Source: Pythium myriotylum (taxonomy: Eukaryota > Oomycota > Peronosporomycetes > Pythiales > Pythiaceae). From it: a stretch of 64,000 nucleotides of DNA. Of this stretch, positions 9,973 to 21,300 are shown one piece after another. How positions within the stretch are numbered: position 1 is the stretch's first letter; the number at the start of each line of letters is the position of its first letter. A program made the translations under genes and the position numbers. The stretch is taken from contig JALJCQ010000001.1 in NCBI GenBank assembly GCA_023091665.1, positions 2,046,001 to 2,110,000 on the forward strand. The letters run 5' to 3'. The notes under the pieces were generated by a model. That model ran no database searches. It saw nothing but the letters and a program-made list of their open reading frames with translations, and was not told the origin of the DNA.

Positions 9973-10285
9973 AGCTCGGCAGTTGAAGCTCGGCTGTAGA
10001 AGATTCTCCTGCAGAAGATTCTCCGTGGAAGATTCGACATGTGGAAGATTCGACATGTGGAAGATTCTCCGTCTGGTTCTGGTTTGAATCCAGTGCTACC
10101 CATCGACTTCGTTGAAGTATCCACGAAGTCAGTTTATGTTTGCATATGTTTACGATAGGTAGGACATACATTTGATTATGGTAGCGTAGGACACACACAG
10201 ACGGCTTAGAGGTAGCAGTAGCGAACTAAGTCCCGATCAATTCACTTTGCATTTTGCATCCCACCAACCAAGCGACCTTCCAACA
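9927..10285 (+). repeat. Family A LTR shared by two copies
   Basis: 359 bp, TGTTG...CAACA. It ends the complete element and also begins another copy: the primer-binding site and the first 38 internal bases follow directly. Five GAAnnTTC motifs lie at 9999, 10014, 10028, 10044 and 10060. Confidence 0.95.
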
Positions 10286-10323
10286 GGTTATGAGCCCAAG
10301 CCCAGCCGACTCTGCCTCCACCG
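10286..10323 (+). pseudogene. Start of a family A internal region, split by insertion
   Basis: It carries the primer-binding site, the ATG at 10290 and the first codons ([11 protein letters not shown]), then stops at CACCG (10319-10323). The reading continues at 17117 with a second CACCG, so the minus-strand block between is an insertion into this copy's gag. Confidence 0.92.
10319..10323 (+). repeat. Target-site duplication CACCG (left)
   Basis: CACCG directly precedes the minus-strand LTR at 10324 and recurs at 17117-17121 directly after the last LTR of the block. Intact copies have it once (TCCACCGACTTC). Five-base duplications are typical for copia integrases. Confidence 0.92.
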
Positions 10324-10683
10324 TGTTGGAAGGTCGCTTGGTTGGTGGGATGCAAAATGCAAAGTGAATTGATCGGGACTTAGTTCGCTACTGCTACCTC
10401 TAAGCCGTCTGTGTGTGTCCTACGCTACCATAATCAAATGTATGTCCTACCTATCGTAAACATATGCAAACATAAACTGACTTCGTGGATACTTCAACGA
10501 AGTCGATGGGTGGCACTGGATTCAAACCAGAACCAGACGGAGAATCTTCCACATGTCGAATCTTCCACATGTCGAATCTTCTGCAGGGGAATCTTCTGCA
10601 GGAGAATCTTCTACAGCCGAGCTTCAACTGCCGAGCTTCAACTGGAATGATGACGCTGGGTTCGAGGCGCATCATCTTCAACA
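10324..10683 (-). repeat. Family A LTR, minus strand
   Basis: 360 bp. It starts TGTTGGAAGG after the left target duplication and ends ATCTTCAACA before the complementary purine tract. Its U3 variant contains CTGCAGGGGAATC, shared with the LTR at 12067. Confidence 0.95.
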
Positions 10684-12066
10684 CTCCCCCTCGACTCGAC
10701 TGCGTCTTGGACACCGAGCTTGGTGCGGAGCACGTCGAACTGGACCGCGGGGATCGGCTTGGTCATGATGTCGGCAAGCATGTCTTGGGTCGGGCAATAC
10801 TGCAGACACACTTGGCCGTCCTCGACCTTCTCACGAACGAAGTGGTAGCGAATGTCGATGTGCTTGGTGCGCTTGTGGAACTCGGGGTTCTTGGCCAACG
10901 CGATCGCACCTTGGTTGTCTTCGTACACCGTGAGCGCTTGGTCGCTTGCAACTTCGCCGAGTTCGCACAGGAACGCCTTGAGCCACACGGCTTCTTGGAT
11001 CGCTTCCGATAGAGCCATGTACTCTGCTTCGGTCGAGGAGAGGGCGACAGTTCGCTGCTTCTTGCTGCGCCAGCTGATGCATCCACCGTTGAGCATGAAC
11101 ACGTAGCCGCTGGTGCTTCGACGTGACTCGATGTCGCCAGCCCAGTCGGCGTCGGAGTAGCCGACCAGTCTTCCGTCGTTCGATGCCGAGAACTGCAGGC
11201 CGTAGGTCGGAGTCGCTTGCAGATACCGGAGCACACGCTTGAGAGCTTGCCAATGTGTTGGACACGGGTCCGCGGCGAACTGGCTGAGTGTGCCGACTGC
11301 CGCTGCGAGGTCTGGTCGAGTGCCGACCATGAGGTACATGAGTGCGCCGACTGCACTTCGGTACGGCACGTTCTTCATGGTGTCTTCGTGCTTGCAACCA
11401 CCTTCACACATGGCTTTGGTCAGCTTGAGTCCGGGGTCTTGAGGGGTCCTCACTGGTTTGCAGTCTTGCATGCCGAACTTGGTCAGGATCGACTGCAGGA
11501 ACTTGGTCTGCCGCATGGTCACGTCGCCAGACTTGGGGTCTTGATCAACTTCCATGCCGAGGCAGTACTTGAGTTCGCCGAGGTCGGACATCTCGAAGCG
11601 TTCGCTGAGTGCACGCTTGGCCGCCGTCAGCAACTCGAGGCTGTTGCAGGCGAGGATGAGGTCGTCGACGTAGATCACGACGAAGATCATCGCTGAGCCG
11701 CTCCGCTTGACGTACACGCAGTGGTCCATCTCGCACTTGGTGAAGCCGACCTTGCGCATGAAGGCGTCGATCGTCTGGTTCCACATGCGGGGCGACTGCT
11801 TGAGACCGTAGAGCGAGCGCTTGAGCTTGCACACGTAGTCGGGGTGGTGCTGGTCGACGAAGTCTTCGGGCTGCTTCATGTAGATTTCTTCGTCGAGGTT
11901 GCCGTTCAGGAACGCCGTCTTGACATCCATCTGATGGATCATGAGCTTGTGTCGAGCGGCGATGCTGAGGATGGTGCGGATCGACGTGAACTTGGCGACG
12001 GGTGCGAATGTCTCTTCGAAGTCGATGCCGTACTTCTGCAGGAACCCCTTGGCAACGAGTCGAGCC
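10638..12066 (-). pseudogene. Family A 3' fragment: RT and RNase H, minus strand
   Basis: The minus-strand frame begins at 12066 with [13 protein letters not shown], in RT, directly after an LTR end. It continues through [17 protein letters not shown] and the RNase H motifs to the stop inside the LTR at 10638. Gag, protease, integrase and the start of RT are missing. The abutting LTR gives it an artificial in-frame start only. Confidence 0.88.
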
Positions 12067-12426
12067 TGTTGGAAGGTCGCTTGGTTGGTGGGATGCAAAA
12101 TGCAAAGTGAATTGATCGGGACTTAGTTCGCTACTGCTACCTCTAAGCCGTCTGTGTGTGTCCTACGCTACCATAATCAAATGTATGTCCTACCTATCGT
12201 AAACATATGCAAACATAAACTGACTTCGTGGATACTTCAACGAAGTCGATGGGTGGCACTGGATTCAAACCAGAACCAGACGGAGAATCTTCCACATGTC
12301 GAATCTTCCACATGTCGAATCTTCTGCAGGGGAATCTTCTGCAGGAGAATCTTCTACAGCCGAGCTTCAACTGCCGAGCTTCAACTGGAATGATGACGCT
12401 GGGTTCGAGGCGCATCATCTTCAACA
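12067..12426 (-). repeat. Family A LTR, minus strand, internal to the compound insertion
   Basis: 360 bp with the same CTGCAGGGGAATC variant as the LTR at 10324. It is the 3' LTR of the complete minus-strand copy. On the other side it abuts RT coding sequence, the sign of a nested insertion. Confidence 0.95.
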
Positions 12427-15400
12427 CTCCCCCTCGACTCGACTGCGTCTTGGACACCAAGCTTGGTGCGGAGCACGTCGAACTGGACAGTGGGGATCGG
12501 CTTGGTCATGATGTCGGCAAGCATGTCTTGGGTCGGGCAATACTGCAGACACACTTGGCCGTCCTCGACCTTCTCACGAACGAAGTGGTAGCGAATGTCG
12601 ATGTGCTTGGTGCGCTTGTGGAACTCGGGGTTCTTGGCCAACGCGATGGCACCTTGGTTGTCTTCGTACACCGTGAGCGCTTGGTCGCTTGCAACTTCGC
12701 CGAGTTCGCACAGGAACGCCTTGAGCCACACGGCTTCTTGGATCGCTTCCGATAGAGCCATGTACTCTGCTTCGGTCGAGGAGAGGGCGACAGTTCGCTG
12801 CTTCTTGCTGCGCCAGCTGATGCATCCGCCGTTGAGCATGAACACGTAGCCGCTGGTGCTTCGACGTGACTCGATGTCGCCAGCCCAGTCGGCGTCGGAG
12901 TAGCCGACCAGTCTTCCGTCGTGCGATGCCGAGAACTGCAGGCCGTACGTCGGAGTCGCTTGCAGATACCGGAGCACACGCTTGAGAGCTTGCCAATGTG
13001 TTGGACACGGGTCCGCGGCGAACTGGCTGAGTGTGCCGACTGCCGCTGCGAGGTCTGGTCGAGTGCCGACCATGAGGTACATGAGTGCGCCGACTGCACT
13101 TCGGTACGGCACGTTCTTCATGGTGTCTTCGTGCTTGCAACCACCTTCACACGTGGCCTTGGTCAGCTTGAGTCCGGGGTCTTGAGGAGTCCTCACTGGT
13201 TTGCAGTCTTGCATACCGAACTTGGTCAGGATCGACTGCAGGAACTTGGTCTGCCGCATGGTCACGTCGCCAGACTTGGGGTCTTGATCAACTTCCATGC
13301 CGAGGCAGTACTTGAGTTCGCCGAGGTCGGACATCTCGAAGCGTTCGCTGAGTGCACGCTTGGTCGCCGTGAGCAACTCGAGGCTGTTGCAGGCGAGGAC
13401 GAGGTCGTCGACGTAGATCACCACGAAGATCATCGCCGAGCCGCTCCGCTTGACGTACACGCAGTGGTCCATCTCGCACTTGGTGAAGCCGACCCTGCGC
13501 ATGAAGGCGTCGATCGTCTGGTTCCACATGCGTGGTGACTGCTTGAGACCGTAGAGCGAGCGCTTGAGCTTGCACACGTAGTCGGGGTGGCGCTGGTCGA
13601 CGAAGCCTTCGGGCTGCTTCATGTAGATTTCTTCGTCGAGGTTGCCGTTCAGGAACGCCGTCTTGACATCCATCTGATGGATCATGAGCTTGTGTCGAGC
13701 GGCGATGCTGAGGATGGTGCGGATCGACGTGAACTTGGCGACGGGTGCGAACGTCTCTTCGAAGTCGATGCCGTACTTCTGCAGGAACCCCTTGGCAACG
13801 AGTCGAGCCTTGTACCGCTCGACGAGTCCTTCGGCGGTTTCCTTGACCTTGAACACCCACTTGCTGGTGATGGCCTTGCGTCCGGCTGGCAAAGGGACAA
13901 GGTCCCAGGTTTCGTTCTTCTTGAGCGACTCGAGCTCGGAGTCGCAGGCTTCCTTCCAGTTGCTGGCGTCGTCGGATTCCATCGCCGACTTGAACGATGT
14001 CGGCAACTCTCCCCCTGAATTCACGACGAGAGCAAACTCTTCGTAATCTTGGTCTTCTCCCCCTTGTTCTTGCACGTCTTCGCCTTCTTCGTCTTCATCT
14101 TCTACGCCTTCCTCTTCGATCGACGTGAGCAGTGCAGACAGATCTTCGAGCGATGTCCTTGAACCTTGCGTGGGTGGTGGAGTCGCACCACTTGTGCGAC
14201 CAACCCGTCCGTAGCGCTTCTCAACTGGCGGTTCAGCCAGGTTCTCGAGCGAGTGCGTGCGAGAGTGGCGCTTGGACCCTGGTGCGTAGTCGACATTCGG
14301 CTGCTGGGCCGATGCTGGTGCTGCTGGACGCTGCGACCGCTGGCCCTGTTGCCACTCCGGTCGCTCGTAGCTGCGCTGACTTGGTGCTGGTGAGGCTGGC
14401 TGCTCACCCATGTCTTCATCATCTTGGTTGTCGGTTGCTTCATCTTGATCTTGATCATCATCCTCGTCGCGGAACTCGACGGACTTGCTCCAGGGTTCTT
14501 CGCGCTTGCCATCGTCGAATGTGTCTTCCATGAACTGCGCGTCTCGACTGATGACGATCCGACCGGTTGCGATTTCTTCAAACCGATACGCCTTCTCGTG
14601 GTCCGAGTAGCCGAGGAACCGACACAAGATGGCTCGGGCGTCGAACTTCCACCGCTTCTCCTTCGGCACGTGGACGTACGCATGGCAGCCGAACACCTTG
14701 AAGTTGGCGAGCAAGGGCTTCTTGCCGTACCATTCTTCGTACGGCGACTTGTACGAGTCTTGAGCGCGGGTCGGAAGTCGGTTGCGAACTTCGACTGCAG
14801 TCATGACGGCTTCGCCCCAGTACTCGTCGGACAAGTTGGCATGGTGGAGCTTGCAACGACCACACTCACCGATGGTTCGGTTCATGCGCTCCGCCACACC
14901 GTTCAACTGAGGCGTGTATGGCGGCGTGACGTCGTGCTCGATGCCACGCTTGCGGCAGAACTTGGCAAGTTTGACCGACTGGTACTCGCCGCCGCCGTCG
15001 GTTCGAAGCACCTTGACTCGACGACCGGTTTGGTTCTCGGCCCAGTTGACGAACTCGACGAACTTGTCGTAGACTTCGTCCTTGGACCGCATCAGGTACA
15101 GCTTGCACAGTCGAGACTTGTCGTCGGTGAACGTGGCAAAGTACTTCATGCCGCCGAAAGTCGGAGTCTTCATGGGGCCGGCCACATCGCTGTACACGAC
15201 GTCAAGCAGATTCGCAGACCGCTTGGTCGTGCCCGACTGGAACTTGACGCGAGTCAGCTTGCCGAGTGCACAGCCTTCACAGACCTCCCACTCTTGCACA
15301 GACCCAATGTCGAGTCCGTCGGCGAGGTCCTTCTTGACGATGGCTTCGAGACCGCTGAAGCCGATGTGACCGAGTCGGAGGTGCCACAGGTACGACTTGG

Positions 15401-16754
15401 ACATGGCGCGACCTCGTCTTGTACTGGCGGCGTGGGCTGCTTCAGTCGACACTGGAGACATGTTGAGCTTGAACAGACCCTTGCCGATACGAGTGCCGAT
15501 GGTCCGCTTGGCGCCCTTGAGAACGACGAAGCAACCGTCCTTGTCGAACGTCACGGGAGCAACGTCCTCCGTGAATCTTCCGACCGAGAACAGGTTGCGG
15601 CTGAGCTTGGGGATATGCCACACGTTGGTGAGCAAACCCTTCTTGACACCGCTTGGAGTCTTCATCGACATGAGAATGTCTCCCACGCCGACCGCTTGGA
15701 CTGTGCCATCATCGGCCAGATGCACGTCGACTGGGTCGATCTTCTTGTAGTTCATCATGAACTGCTTGGTTCGCGACATGTGCTGAGTCGCACCCGAGTC
15801 GACCAACCACGCCGTGGATTGACTCGACTTGCCTTGGGTCTTCCCGACCGAGAACAGGTACTCGCCGGGGTCTTCATCTCGCGCAAGGTTGGCTCGCTGG
15901 AACCGTTGCCGAGGGTTGCCGTTTCCGTTGCCGTTGCCGTTGCCGCCGGAGTTGCCGTTGCCGTTGCCGTTGCCGTTGTCCTTGACACGCGAGTGGCACT
16001 CCGCGGCCCAATGACCGATCTTGCCGCAGTAGTTGCACGTGCCAGTCTTCTTGACTGCACGGCCCTTGGACTTCGCGTCACTTGTCATGAACGCTTGGCC
16101 AAGCGTGGCTCCGTCGCCACCTTGCTCCTTGCGCTTCATGTCTTCATGGAGCAGCCGAGACGTCACGAGTTCCCACGTGAGTGCGTCGACACGCGACTCC
16201 AACGCCGTGATGAGGAACTGGTACGACTCGCTGAGACTGCCGAGAAGCGTGATCACCAAGTCGTCTTCGCTGACCGGAGCGCCGACTGCGTCGAGTTGCT
16301 CGGCCAGGGTCTTGAGCTTGTTGATGTGCGTGAGCACATCGTCACCTTCTTCCATCATGGTCGTGAAGAAACGACGACGAAGAAAGAGCTTGTTGGCAAG
16401 GCTCTTCTTCTCGAAGTGTTCTTCCAGTCTTGACCATGCATCTTGCGCACCACTCGCCGACCGAACCAGCGGGAGCTGCGAGTCTTCCATCGCGAGACAG
16501 ATCATCGCGAGCGCCTTGCGAGACTTCTTCTTGAAGAGGGCTCGGTCCGCGTCGGTCTGGCACTGCTCGAGTTTGACCTCTCCACAGACAACTTCCCAGA
16601 CGTCGCGTTCTTCGAGCACCATCTGCATCTTGAACTTCCATGTGTGGAAGTTGGTTCCGTCGAACTTGTTGATGCGAGCTGGGGTGGTCGAATCCATGGC
16701 GAAGGCTGGGGAGGCGAAGTCGGTGGAGGCAGAGTCGGCTGGGCTTGGGCTCAT
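12381..16754 (-). CDS. Family A Gag-Pol polyprotein, intact, minus strand
   Basis: 1457 residues from the ATG in the primer-binding site (16754) to the stop inside the 3' LTR. Zinc knuckle [14 protein letters not shown], protease DSGA, HHCC finger, integrase triad with NGVAER and the DEYWGE segment, YVDD and the RNase H motifs are all readable. It differs from the plus-strand copy at 5581 by a shorter Asn-Gly tract, EDQDYEEF instead of [10 protein letters not shown], an acidic run DEDDDQDQD, and scattered substitutions (for example [15 protein letters not shown]). Potentially functional, though its 5' LTR has a mutated terminus. Confidence 0.93.
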   Translation of the reverse strand: MSPSPADSASTDFASPAFAMDSTTPARINKFDGTNFHTWKFKMQMVLEERDVWEVVCGEVKLEQCQTDADRALFKKKSRKALAMICLAMEDSQLPLVRSASGAQDAWSRLEEHFEKKSLANKLFLRRRFFTTMMEEGDDVLTHINKLKTLAEQLDAVGAPVSEDDLVITLLGSLSESYQFLITALESRVDALTWELVTSRLLHEDMKRKEQGGDGATLGQAFMTSDAKSKGRAVKKTGTCNYCGKIGHWAAECHSRVKDNGNGNGNGNSGGNGNGNGNGNPRQRFQRANLARDEDPGEYLFSVGKTQGKSSQSTAWLVDSGATQHMSRTKQFMMNYKKIDPVDVHLADDGTVQAVGVGDILMSMKTPSGVKKGLLTNVWHIPKLSRNLFSVGRFTEDVAPVTFDKDGCFVVLKGAKRTIGTRIGKGLFKLNMSPVSTEAAHAASTRRGRAMSKSYLWHLRLGHIGFSGLEAIVKKDLADGLDIGSVQEWEVCEGCALGKLTRVKFQSGTTKRSANLLDVVYSDVAGPMKTPTFGGMKYFATFTDDKSRLCKLYLMRSKDEVYDKFVEFVNWAENQTGRRVKVLRTDGGGEYQSVKLAKFCRKRGIEHDVTPPYTPQLNGVAERMNRTIGECGRCKLHHANLSDEYWGEAVMTAVEVRNRLPTRAQDSYKSPYEEWYGKKPLLANFKVFGCHAYVHVPKEKRWKFDARAILCRFLGYSDHEKAYRFEEIATGRIVISRDAQFMEDTFDDGKREEPWSKSVEFRDEDDDQDQDEATDNQDDEDMGEQPASPAPSQRSYERPEWQQGQRSQRPAAPASAQQPNVDYAPGSKRHSRTHSLENLAEPPVEKRYGRVGRTSGATPPPTQGSRTSLEDLSALLTSIEEEGVEDEDEEGEDVQEQGGEDQDYEEFALVVNSGGELPTSFKSAMESDDASNWKEACDSELESLKKNETWDLVPLPAGRKAITSKWVFKVKETAEGLVERYKARLVAKGFLQKYGIDFEETFAPVAKFTSIRTILSIAARHKLMIHQMDVKTAFLNGNLDEEIYMKQPEGFVDQRHPDYVCKLKRSLYGLKQSPRMWNQTIDAFMRRVGFTKCEMDHCVYVKRSGSAMIFVVIYVDDLVLACNSLELLTATKRALSERFEMSDLGELKYCLGMEVDQDPKSGDVTMRQTKFLQSILTKFGMQDCKPVRTPQDPGLKLTKATCEGGCKHEDTMKNVPYRSAVGALMYLMVGTRPDLAAAVGTLSQFAADPCPTHWQALKRVLRYLQATPTYGLQFSASHDGRLVGYSDADWAGDIESRRSTSGYVFMLNGGCISWRSKKQRTVALSSTEAEYMALSEAIQEAVWLKAFLCELGEVASDQALTVYEDNQGAIALAKNPEFHKRTKHIDIRYHFVREKVEDGQVCLQYCPTQDMLADIMTKPIPTVQFDVLRTKLGVQDAVESRGSVEDDAPRTQRHHSS

Positions 16755-16758
16755 AACC

Positions 16759-17116
16759 CGTTGGAAGGTCGCTTGGTTGGTGGGATGCAAAATGCAAAGT
16801 GAATTGATCGGGACTTAGTTCGCTGCTGCTACCTCTAAGCCGTCTGTGTGTGTCCTACGCTACCGTAATCATATGTATGTCCTACCTATCGTAAACATAT
16901 GCAAACATAGACTGACTTCGTGGATACTTCGACGAAGTCGATGGGTGGCACTGGATTCAAACCAGAACCAGACGGAGAATCTTCCACATGTCGAATCTTC
17001 CACGGAGAATCTTCTGCAGGGGAATCTTCTGCAGGAGAATCTTCTACAGCCGAGCTTCAACTGCCGAGCTTCAACTGGAATGATGACGCTGGGTTCGAGG
17101 CGCATCATCTTCAACA
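16759..17116 (-). repeat. Family A LTR, minus strand, mutated terminus
   Basis: 358 bp. On the plus strand it starts CGTTGG where TGTTGG is expected, so the terminal CA of the element end is altered to CG. It is 5' LTR of the minus-strand copy and is followed by the second CACCG. The end mutation probably arose after insertion. Confidence 0.93.
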
Positions 17117-17121
17117 CACCG
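17117..17121 (+). repeat. Target-site duplication CACCG (right)
   Basis: It matches 10319-10323 and restores the gag sequence CACCGACTTCGCC of the interrupted host copy. Confidence 0.92.
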
Positions 17122-18001
17122 ACTTCGCCTCCCCAGCCTTCGCCATGGATTCGACCACCCCAGCCCGCATCAACAAGTTCGACGGAACCAACTTCCACAC
17201 ATGGAAGTTCAAGATGCAGATGGTGCTCGAAGAACGCGACGTCTGGGAAGTTGTCTGTGGAGAGGTCAAACTCGAGCAGTGCCAGACCGAAGCGGACCGA
17301 GCCCTCTTCAAGAAGAAGTCTCGCAAGGCGCTCGCGATGATCTGTCTCGCGATGGAAGACTCGCAGCTCCCGCTGGTTCGGTCGGCGAGTGGTGCGCAAG
17401 ATGCATGGTCAAGACTGGAAGAACACTTCGAGAAGAAGAGCCTTGCCAACAAGCTCTTTCTTCGTCGTCGTTTCTTCACGACCATGATGGAAGAAGGTGA
17501 CGATGTGCTCACGCACATCAACAAGCTCAAGACCCTGGCGGAGCAACTCGACGCAGTCGGCGCTCCGGTCAGCGAAGACGACTTGGTGATCACGCTTCTC
17601 GGCAGTCTCAGCGAGTCGTACCAGTTCCTCATCACGGCGTTGGAGTCGCGTGTCGACGCGCTCACGTGGGAACTCGTGACGTCTCGGGTGCTCCATGAAG
17701 ACATGAAGCGCAAGGAGCAAGGTGGCGACGGAGCCACGCTTGGCCAAGCGTTCATGACAAGTGACGCGAAGTCCAAGGGCCGTGCAGTCAAGAAGACTGG
17801 CACGTGCAACTACTGCGGCAAGATCGGTCATTGGGCCGCGGAGTGCCAAGGGCCGTGCAGTCAAGAAGACTGGCACGTGCAACTACTGCGGCAAGATCGG
17901 TCATTGGGCCGCGGAGTGCCAAGGGCCGTGCAGTCAAGAAGACTGGCACGTGCAACTACTGCGGCAAGATCGGTCATTGGGCCGCGGACTCGCGTGTCAA
18001 G
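17122..18001 (+). pseudogene. Family A gag fragment with tripled zinc-knuckle segment
   Basis: It continues the gag interrupted at 10323. The capsid region ([20 protein letters not shown] onward) is intact up to the zinc knuckle [15 protein letters not shown] 73-bp unit containing the knuckle is then present three times. As 73 is not a multiple of three, each repeat changes frame and the original frame soon runs into unrelated residues. The fragment ends at GTCAAG, directly joined to an LTR start, so protease through RNase H is missing. Confidence 0.88.
17774..17991 (+). repeat. Three tandem 73-bp copies of the zinc-knuckle coding segment
   Basis: Units start at 17774, 17847 and 17920, each at CAAGGGCCGTGCAGTC, and run through GGCCGCGGA. 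The third is truncated at its end. No other copy in the window shows this, so it is a local event. Confidence 0.9.
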
Positions 18002-18344
18002 TGTTGAAGATGATGCGCCTCGAACCCAGCGTCATCATTCCAGTTGAAGCTCGGCAGTTGAAGCTCGGCTGTAGAAGATTCTCCTGCAGAAGATTCTCCG
18101 TGGAAGATTCGACATGTGGAAGATTCTCCGTCTGGTTCTGGTTTGAATCCAGTGCCACCCATCGACTTCGTTGAAGTATCCACGAAGTCAGTTTATGTTT
18201 GCATATGTTTACGATAGGTAGGACATACATTTGATTACGGTAGCGTAGGACACACACAGACGGCTTAGAGGTAGCAGCAGCGAACTAAGTCCCGATCAAT
18301 TCACTTTGCATGTTGCATCCCACCAACCAAGCGACCTTCCAACA
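18002..18344 (+). repeat. Family A LTR, short U3 variant
   Basis: 343 bp. One 16-bp GAAGATTCGACATGTG unit is missing, leaving four GAAnnTTC motifs. It has CATGTTGC instead of CATTTTGC in the promoter block, which breaks the flanking element and creates an in-frame upstream ATG at 18310. It abuts truncated gag on the left. Confidence 0.93.
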
Positions 18345-18348
18345 GGTT

Positions 18349-21300
18349 ATGAGCCCAAGCCCAGCCGACTCTGCCTCCACCGACTTCGCCTCCCCAGCCT
18401 TCGCCATGGATTCGACCACCCCAGCTCGCATCAACAAGTTCGACGGAACCAACTTCCACACATGGAAGTTCAAGATGCAGATGGTGCTCGAAGAACGCGA
18501 CGTCTGGGAAGTTGTCTGTGGAGAGGTCAAACTCGAGCAGTGCCAGACCGACGCGGACCGAGCCCTCTTCAAGAAGAAGTCTCGCAAGGCGCTCGCGATG
18601 ATCTGTCTCGCGATGGAAGACTCGCAGCTCCCGCTGGTTCGGTCGGCGAGTGGTGCGCAAGATGCATGGTCAAGACTGGAAGAACACTTCGAGAAGAAGA
18701 GCCTTGCCAACAAGCTCTTTCTTCGTCGTCGTTTCTTCACGACCATGATGGAAGAAGGTGACGATGTGCTCACGCACATCAACAAGCTCAAGACCCTGGC
18801 CGAGCAACTCGACGCAGTCGGCGCTCCGGTCAGCGAAGACGACTTGGTGATCACGCTTCTCGGCAGTCTCAGCGAGTCGTACCAGTTCCTCATCACGGCG
18901 TTGGAGTCGCGTGTCGACGCACTCACGTGGGAACTCGTGACGTCTCGGCTGCTCCATGAAGACATGAAGCGCAAGGAGCAAGGTGGCGACGGAGCCACGC
19001 TTGGCCAAGCGTTCATGACAAGTGACGCGAAGTCCAAGGGCCGTGCAGTCAAGAAGACTGGCACGTGCAACTACTGCGGCAAGATCGGTCATTGGGCCGC
19101 GGAGTGCCACTCGCGTGTCAAGGACAACGGCAACGGCAACGGCAACGGCAACTCCGGCGGCAACGGCAACGGCAACGGAAACGGCAACCCTCGGCAACGG
19201 TTCCAGCGAGCCAACCTTGCGCGAGATGAAGACCCCGGCGAGTACCTGTTCTCGGTCGGGAAGACCCAAGGCAAGTCGAGTCAATCCACGGCGTGGTTGG
19301 TCGACTCGGGTGCGACTCAGCACATGTCGCGAACCAAGCAGTTCATGATGAACTACAAGAAGATCGACCCAGTCGACGTGCATCTGGCCGATGATGGCAC
19401 AGTCCAAGCGGTCGGCGTGGGAGACATTCTCATGTCGATGAAGACTCCAAGCGGTGTCAAGAAGGGTTTGCTCACCAACGTGTGGCATATCCCCAAGCTC
19501 AGCCGCAACCTGTTCTCGGTCGGAAGATTCACGGAGGACGTTGCTCCCGTGACGTTCGACAAGGACGGTTGCTTCGTCGTTCTCAAGGGCGCCAAGCGGA
19601 CCATCGGCACTCGTATCGGCAAGGGTCTGTTCAAGCTCAACATGTCTCCAGTGTCGACTGAAGCAGCCCACGCCGCCAGTACAAGACGAGGTCGCGCCAT
19701 GTCCAAGTCGTACCTGTGGCACCTCCGACTCGGTCACATCGGCTTCAGCGGTCTCGAAGCCATCGTCAAGAAGGACCTCGCCGACGGACTCGACATTGGG
19801 TCTGTGCAAGAGTGGGAGGTCTGTGAAGGCTGTGCACTCGGCAAGCTGACTCGCGTCAAGTTCCAGTCGGGCACGACCAAGCGGTCTGCGAATCTGCTTG
19901 ACGTCGTGTACAGCGATGTGGCCGGCCCCATGAAGACTCCGACTTTCGGCGGCATGAAGTACTTTGCCACCTTCACCGACGACAAGTCTCGACTGTGCAA
20001 GTTGTACCTGATGCGGTCCAAGGACGAAGTCTACGACAAGTTCGTCGAGTTCGTCAACTGGGCCGAGAACCAAACCGGTCGTCGAGTCAAGGTGCTTCGG
20101 ACCGACGGCGGCGGCGAGTACCAGTCGGCCAAACTTGCCAGGTTCTGGAGCACGATGTCACGCCGCCATACACGCCTCAGTTGAACGGTGTGGCGGAGCG
20201 CATGAACCGAACCATCGGTGAGTGTGGTCGTTGCAAGCTCCACCATGCCAACTTGTCCGGGAAAGCCGTCATGACTGCAGTCGAAGTTCGCAACCGACTT
20301 CCGACCCGCGCTCAAGACTTGTACAAGTCGCCGTACGAAGAATGGTACGGCAAGAAGCCCTTGCTCGCCAACTTCAAGGTGTTCGGCTGCCATGCGTACG
20401 TCCACGTGCCCAAGGAGAAGCGGTCGAAGTTCGACGCCCGAGCCATCTTGTGTCGGTTCCTCGGCTACTCGGACCACGAGAAGGCGTATCGGTTTGAAGA
20501 AATCGCAACCGGCCGGATCGTCATCAGTCGAGACGCACAGTTCATGGAAGACACATTCGACGATGGCAAGCGCGAAGAACCATGGAGCAAGTCCGTCGAG
20601 TTCCGCGACGAGGATGATGATCAAGATCAAGATGAAGCAACCGACAACCAAGATGATGAAGACATGGGTGAGCAGCCAGCCTCACCAGCACCAAGTCAGC
20701 GCAGCTACGAGCGACCGGAGTGGCAACAGGGCCAGCGGTCGCAGCGTCCAGCAGCACCAGCATCGGCCCAGCAGCCGAATGTCGACTACGCACCAGGGTC
20801 CAAGCGCCACTCTCGCACGCACTCGCTCGAGAACCTGGCTGAACCGCCAGTTGAGAAGCGCTACGGACGGGTTGGTCGCACAAGTGGTGCGACTCCACCA
20901 CCCACGCAAGGTCCAAGGACATCGCTCGAAGATCTGTCTGCACTGCTCACGTCGATCGAAGAGGAAGGCGTAGAAGATGAAGATGAAGAAGGCGAAGACG
21001 TGCAAGAACAAGGGGGAGAAGACCAAGATTACGAAGAGTTTGCTCTCGTCGTGAATTCAGGGGGAGAGTTGCCGACATCGTTCAAGTCGGCGATGGAATC
21101 CGACGACGCCAGCAACTGGAAGGAAGCCTGCGACTCCGAGCTTGAGTCGCTCAAGAAGAACGAGACCTGGGACCTAGTCCCTTTGCCAGCCGGACGCAAG
21201 GCCATCACCAGCAAGTGGGTGTTCCGGGTCAAGGAAACCGCCGAAGGACTCGTCGAGCGGTACAAGGCTCGACTCGTTGCCAAGGGGTTCCTGCAGAAGT

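Larger units (their letters stand above)
5218..10285 (+). mobile_element. Complete family A copia element
   Basis: 5' LTR 5218-5576, primer-binding site, one 1463-codon ORF, purine tract, 3' LTR 9927-10285. The order Gag-protease-integrase-RT-RNase H is diagnostic for Ty1/copia. The flanks do not give a target-site duplication (GCACA on the left, GGTTA on the right). The 3' LTR is also the 5' LTR of the next copy. The two LTRs differ at about five sites, so this is not an untouched single insertion but a unit reshaped by LTR recombination. Confidence 0.93.
10324..17116 (-). mobile_element. Compound family A insertion, minus strand
   Basis: In minus orientation the order is LTR (17116-16759), complete internal region, LTR (12426-12067), a 3' fragment starting in RT, LTR (10683-10324). 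A perfect 5-bp target duplication brackets the whole block, not a single element. A consistent history is one insertion, then a second element nested in its RT region, then recombination between the two 5' LTRs that removed the left half of the first. Confidence 0.85.
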
